Assembly: GCA_027600665.1 (NCBI GenBank) | Contig: JADGJL010000296.1 | Location: forward strand, 1 to 26,308 | Source of the DNA: Irineochytrium annulatum | Taxonomy: Eukaryota; Chytridiomycota; Chytridiomycetes; Chytridiales; Chytridiaceae | Direction of reading: 5' to 3' | Length of the DNA stretch: 26,308 bases | Shown here: positions 24,518 to 26,308 of the stretch, one piece after another | How the letters are laid out: each line of letters starts with the position of its first letter | Numbering within the stretch: position 1 is the stretch's first letter | Made by a program: the position numbers and the translations under genes | Notes under the pieces: model-generated | The model's input: the letters and a program-made list of their open reading frames with translations, nothing else | Told to the model about the DNA's origin: nothing | Database searches by the model: none

Positions 24518-26308
24518 ATGAACCCGCACCACCAACACCAGCACCACATGCTACCGCCGTCGCTCGTCCAGGTTCGCGCCGGGCCCGGGCAACCTCCGCA
24601 GCAGCCTTCTCAGCATCTCATGCATGCGCCGCCGCCGCAGATGATGGGGGCGATGGCCGGGATGGGAATGGCTGGAGCTGGAGTGGGAGGTGGTCTTGCG
24701 ATGGCGGGGTTGAACGGGATAGGGGGTCCGAACGGGGTGAATAATGGTGGGAACGGAGGAGGGGTCGTCGTCAGCAACCATAGCAAGAAAACGACCATCC
24801 ATGTGACGAATATCATTAAGGATAAGGCGGAGCTGAAGACTGTAAGTGTAATTTGGGCAAGAAGGCTTCTATCCGGCCAGCTGTTTTTTTCTTTTTTTTT
24901 CACACTAAGCGGGTTCCTTTTGTAGTTGTTCGCGGCTTACGACGGCTTCCGACGAATCTCGTTCCATCAAGACTACCTCTTGTAAGCCTCTTTTTGTTTT
25001 GGCGTCCTTTGATCTGTGATCGTCCTGACATCTTTTCGTGGATATTAGCCTCTGCTTTGCCAACGTTGAGACTTCCACACGGGCGATTGATCGTATTCAT
25101 AATGAAACCGATATGCTTGCTGCCTACGCGAAGCACGGCGTCGCCAGCAATACGACGCCATCCATATCAGTCCAGCCGAACCCGATCCTCTACGTCTCCG
25201 TGTTCCCGTATTTCTCGGAGGGGGAGCTGATGAAGATTTTTAAGGGTTATGAAGGGTTTGACAGGTATGGGTTTGTAACTTGCAACAGCGAAGAACTCGG
25301 CTGATTTCGATAATTACAGCTGCCGGTTCTTCCCGAACCACGCCCTCGTGCGGTTTGCTAACGTCGAATGCTCCAAACGGGCACTCGAAGACCTTAACTC
25401 CACCACAAACCTCTTCGCCAATTACTCGACTAAGGGCGCGAAGAGCGGCACCGAACCCCGTCGGGGTGCCAGTCATCGATCTGCCTCCACCAGCGATCAT
25501 TACGGCGACCCTCACCATCATAACGGCGGCGGGGGCATGCCCGGCGGCCCCGGCGGCGCCCTCGGCAGTCATATTCACAATAAGTCGGTATCCGTCGACG
25601 ACTTCCTCGGCGTCGGCGTCGTTCACAGCTCCTCTGCCGCCGCGAACGCCGCATTATCCTCCTCTAACGCGCACCCGAAATGCACTATTCACGTCACTAA
25701 CCTCGACCGCGACCTGCCTGGTCTCCTCGATTTCCTTGGAAACCTCCGCGGATTCCGGCGCGTTGCCTTCTACGTTGACTACGCCTTCGTCATTTTCCAC
25801 GACGCGCCAACGGCCTCCTCTGCCATCGAGGAGATTCTGTTCGGCACGAAGATGAAGGCCTCGTTTGCCAAGGCGGAGTATAGCCCCCACCCCATCCCTT
25901 CCGCCTCGCTTGGATGCCCGAATGCGATCGTCCGCGTGTCTGACTACCCGCCAAGCGCCGACTCGGAGGAGCTTGCGAGACTGTTCAGCGCGTTTGAGGG
26001 CTTCGTAGACGTCCTCTTTTACCACTCCTCGTGCCTCGTCCACTTCGCGGACATCCGGTGCGCCCACGCCGCCCTTGTCGAGATTAACGCCACCACGAAC
26101 TTCACGGCCATTTTCTCGCGGAAGGGAGCTCTTGGGTCCACGTCTTCCCTTACGTCGTTAAACGCCTCTTCGGTCAACAATCCCCTCACTAGCCTCGCCA
26201 ACACACAACATCACCAGAACCAGACCCTCCTCCCACCGGCGCGCACCACTCCGCCGCCACTTGGCTTGTCGCAACAGCAGCTTAACCCCCAACCACTCGC
26301 CCCAATCC
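24518..26308 (+). CDS. Protein with four divergent RRM-like domains in two pairs (3' end cut by window edge)
   Basis: Putative RNA-binding protein. Exons are 24518-24841, 24926-24981, 25049-25264 and 25320 to the edge; introns are 84, 67 and 55 nt and all phases agree. The N-terminus is His/Gln/Pro- and Gly/Met-rich. Four RRM-like units follow: TIHVTNI..LFAAYDGFRRISFHQDYLFLCFANVE; ILYVSVFPYFSEGELMKIFKGYEGF..ALVRFANVE; after a Gly/His/Ser linker, TIHVTNLDRDLPGLLDFLGNLRGFRRVAFYVDYAFVIF; and AIVRVSDYPPSADSEELARLFSAFEGF..CLVHFADI. Units 1 and 3 resemble each other, as do 2 and 4, each pair ending near an NxTTNF/L..KG motif. Aromatic RNP positions are partly degenerate, so RNA contact is inferred. 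The frame is still open at the edge in a Gln/Pro-rich tail. I do not recognise an ortholog. Confidence 0.85.

Overview
The window looks like nuclear DNA from an early-diverging, probably zoosporic (chytrid-like) fungus. It holds eukaryotic housekeeping genes (RPS15, SMC3, Aly/REF, the Pol-epsilon histone-fold subunit, an RNF5-type E3). Most are cut by many GT..AG introns of about 40-60 nt with CTAAT/GCTAAC-type branch sites. Coding DNA is GC-rich and intergenic DNA richer in A+T. The placement is inference; no marker in the window fixes the phylum. All exon joins below were read by eye from splice motifs, reading phase and family alignment.

Layout, left to right. 1-1811 (-): an open frame running off the left edge that encodes a long, low-complexity, probably nuclear protein with an AT-hook and a tandem 7-residue repeat. 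2451-3059 (-): ribosomal protein uS19/RPS15. 4525-8266 (+): a class II (bacterial-type) HMG-CoA reductase with long extensions at both ends. 8601-13469 (-): cohesin SMC3 in 23 exons. 14063-15443 (+): mRNA export adaptor Aly/REF (Yra1). 15586-16940 (+): RNF5/RNF185-like membrane RING E3, with two 3'-terminal exons that simple ORF reading misses. 17073-17713 (-): an unidentified acidic/coiled-coil protein, head to head across 71 bp with 17785-18342 (+), the POLE3/Dpb4 histone-fold subunit. 18473-23340 (-): a 1518-residue cyclic-nucleotide phosphodiesterase with six predicted membrane helices. 24518-26308 (+): a protein with four divergent RRM-like domains, cut by the right edge.

The genes do not form one pathway. 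They cover translation, sterol/isoprenoid synthesis, chromosome cohesion and replication, mRNA export, ER protein quality control and cyclic-nucleotide signalling. The most unusual items are the class II HMG-CoA reductase with an unrecognised C-terminal region of about 540 residues, the membrane-anchored PDE, an acidic insertion of about 66 extra residues inside the SMC3 ATPase head just before the signature motif, and the alternative C-termini of the RING protein. I found no mobile element, CRISPR array, rRNA or tRNA.
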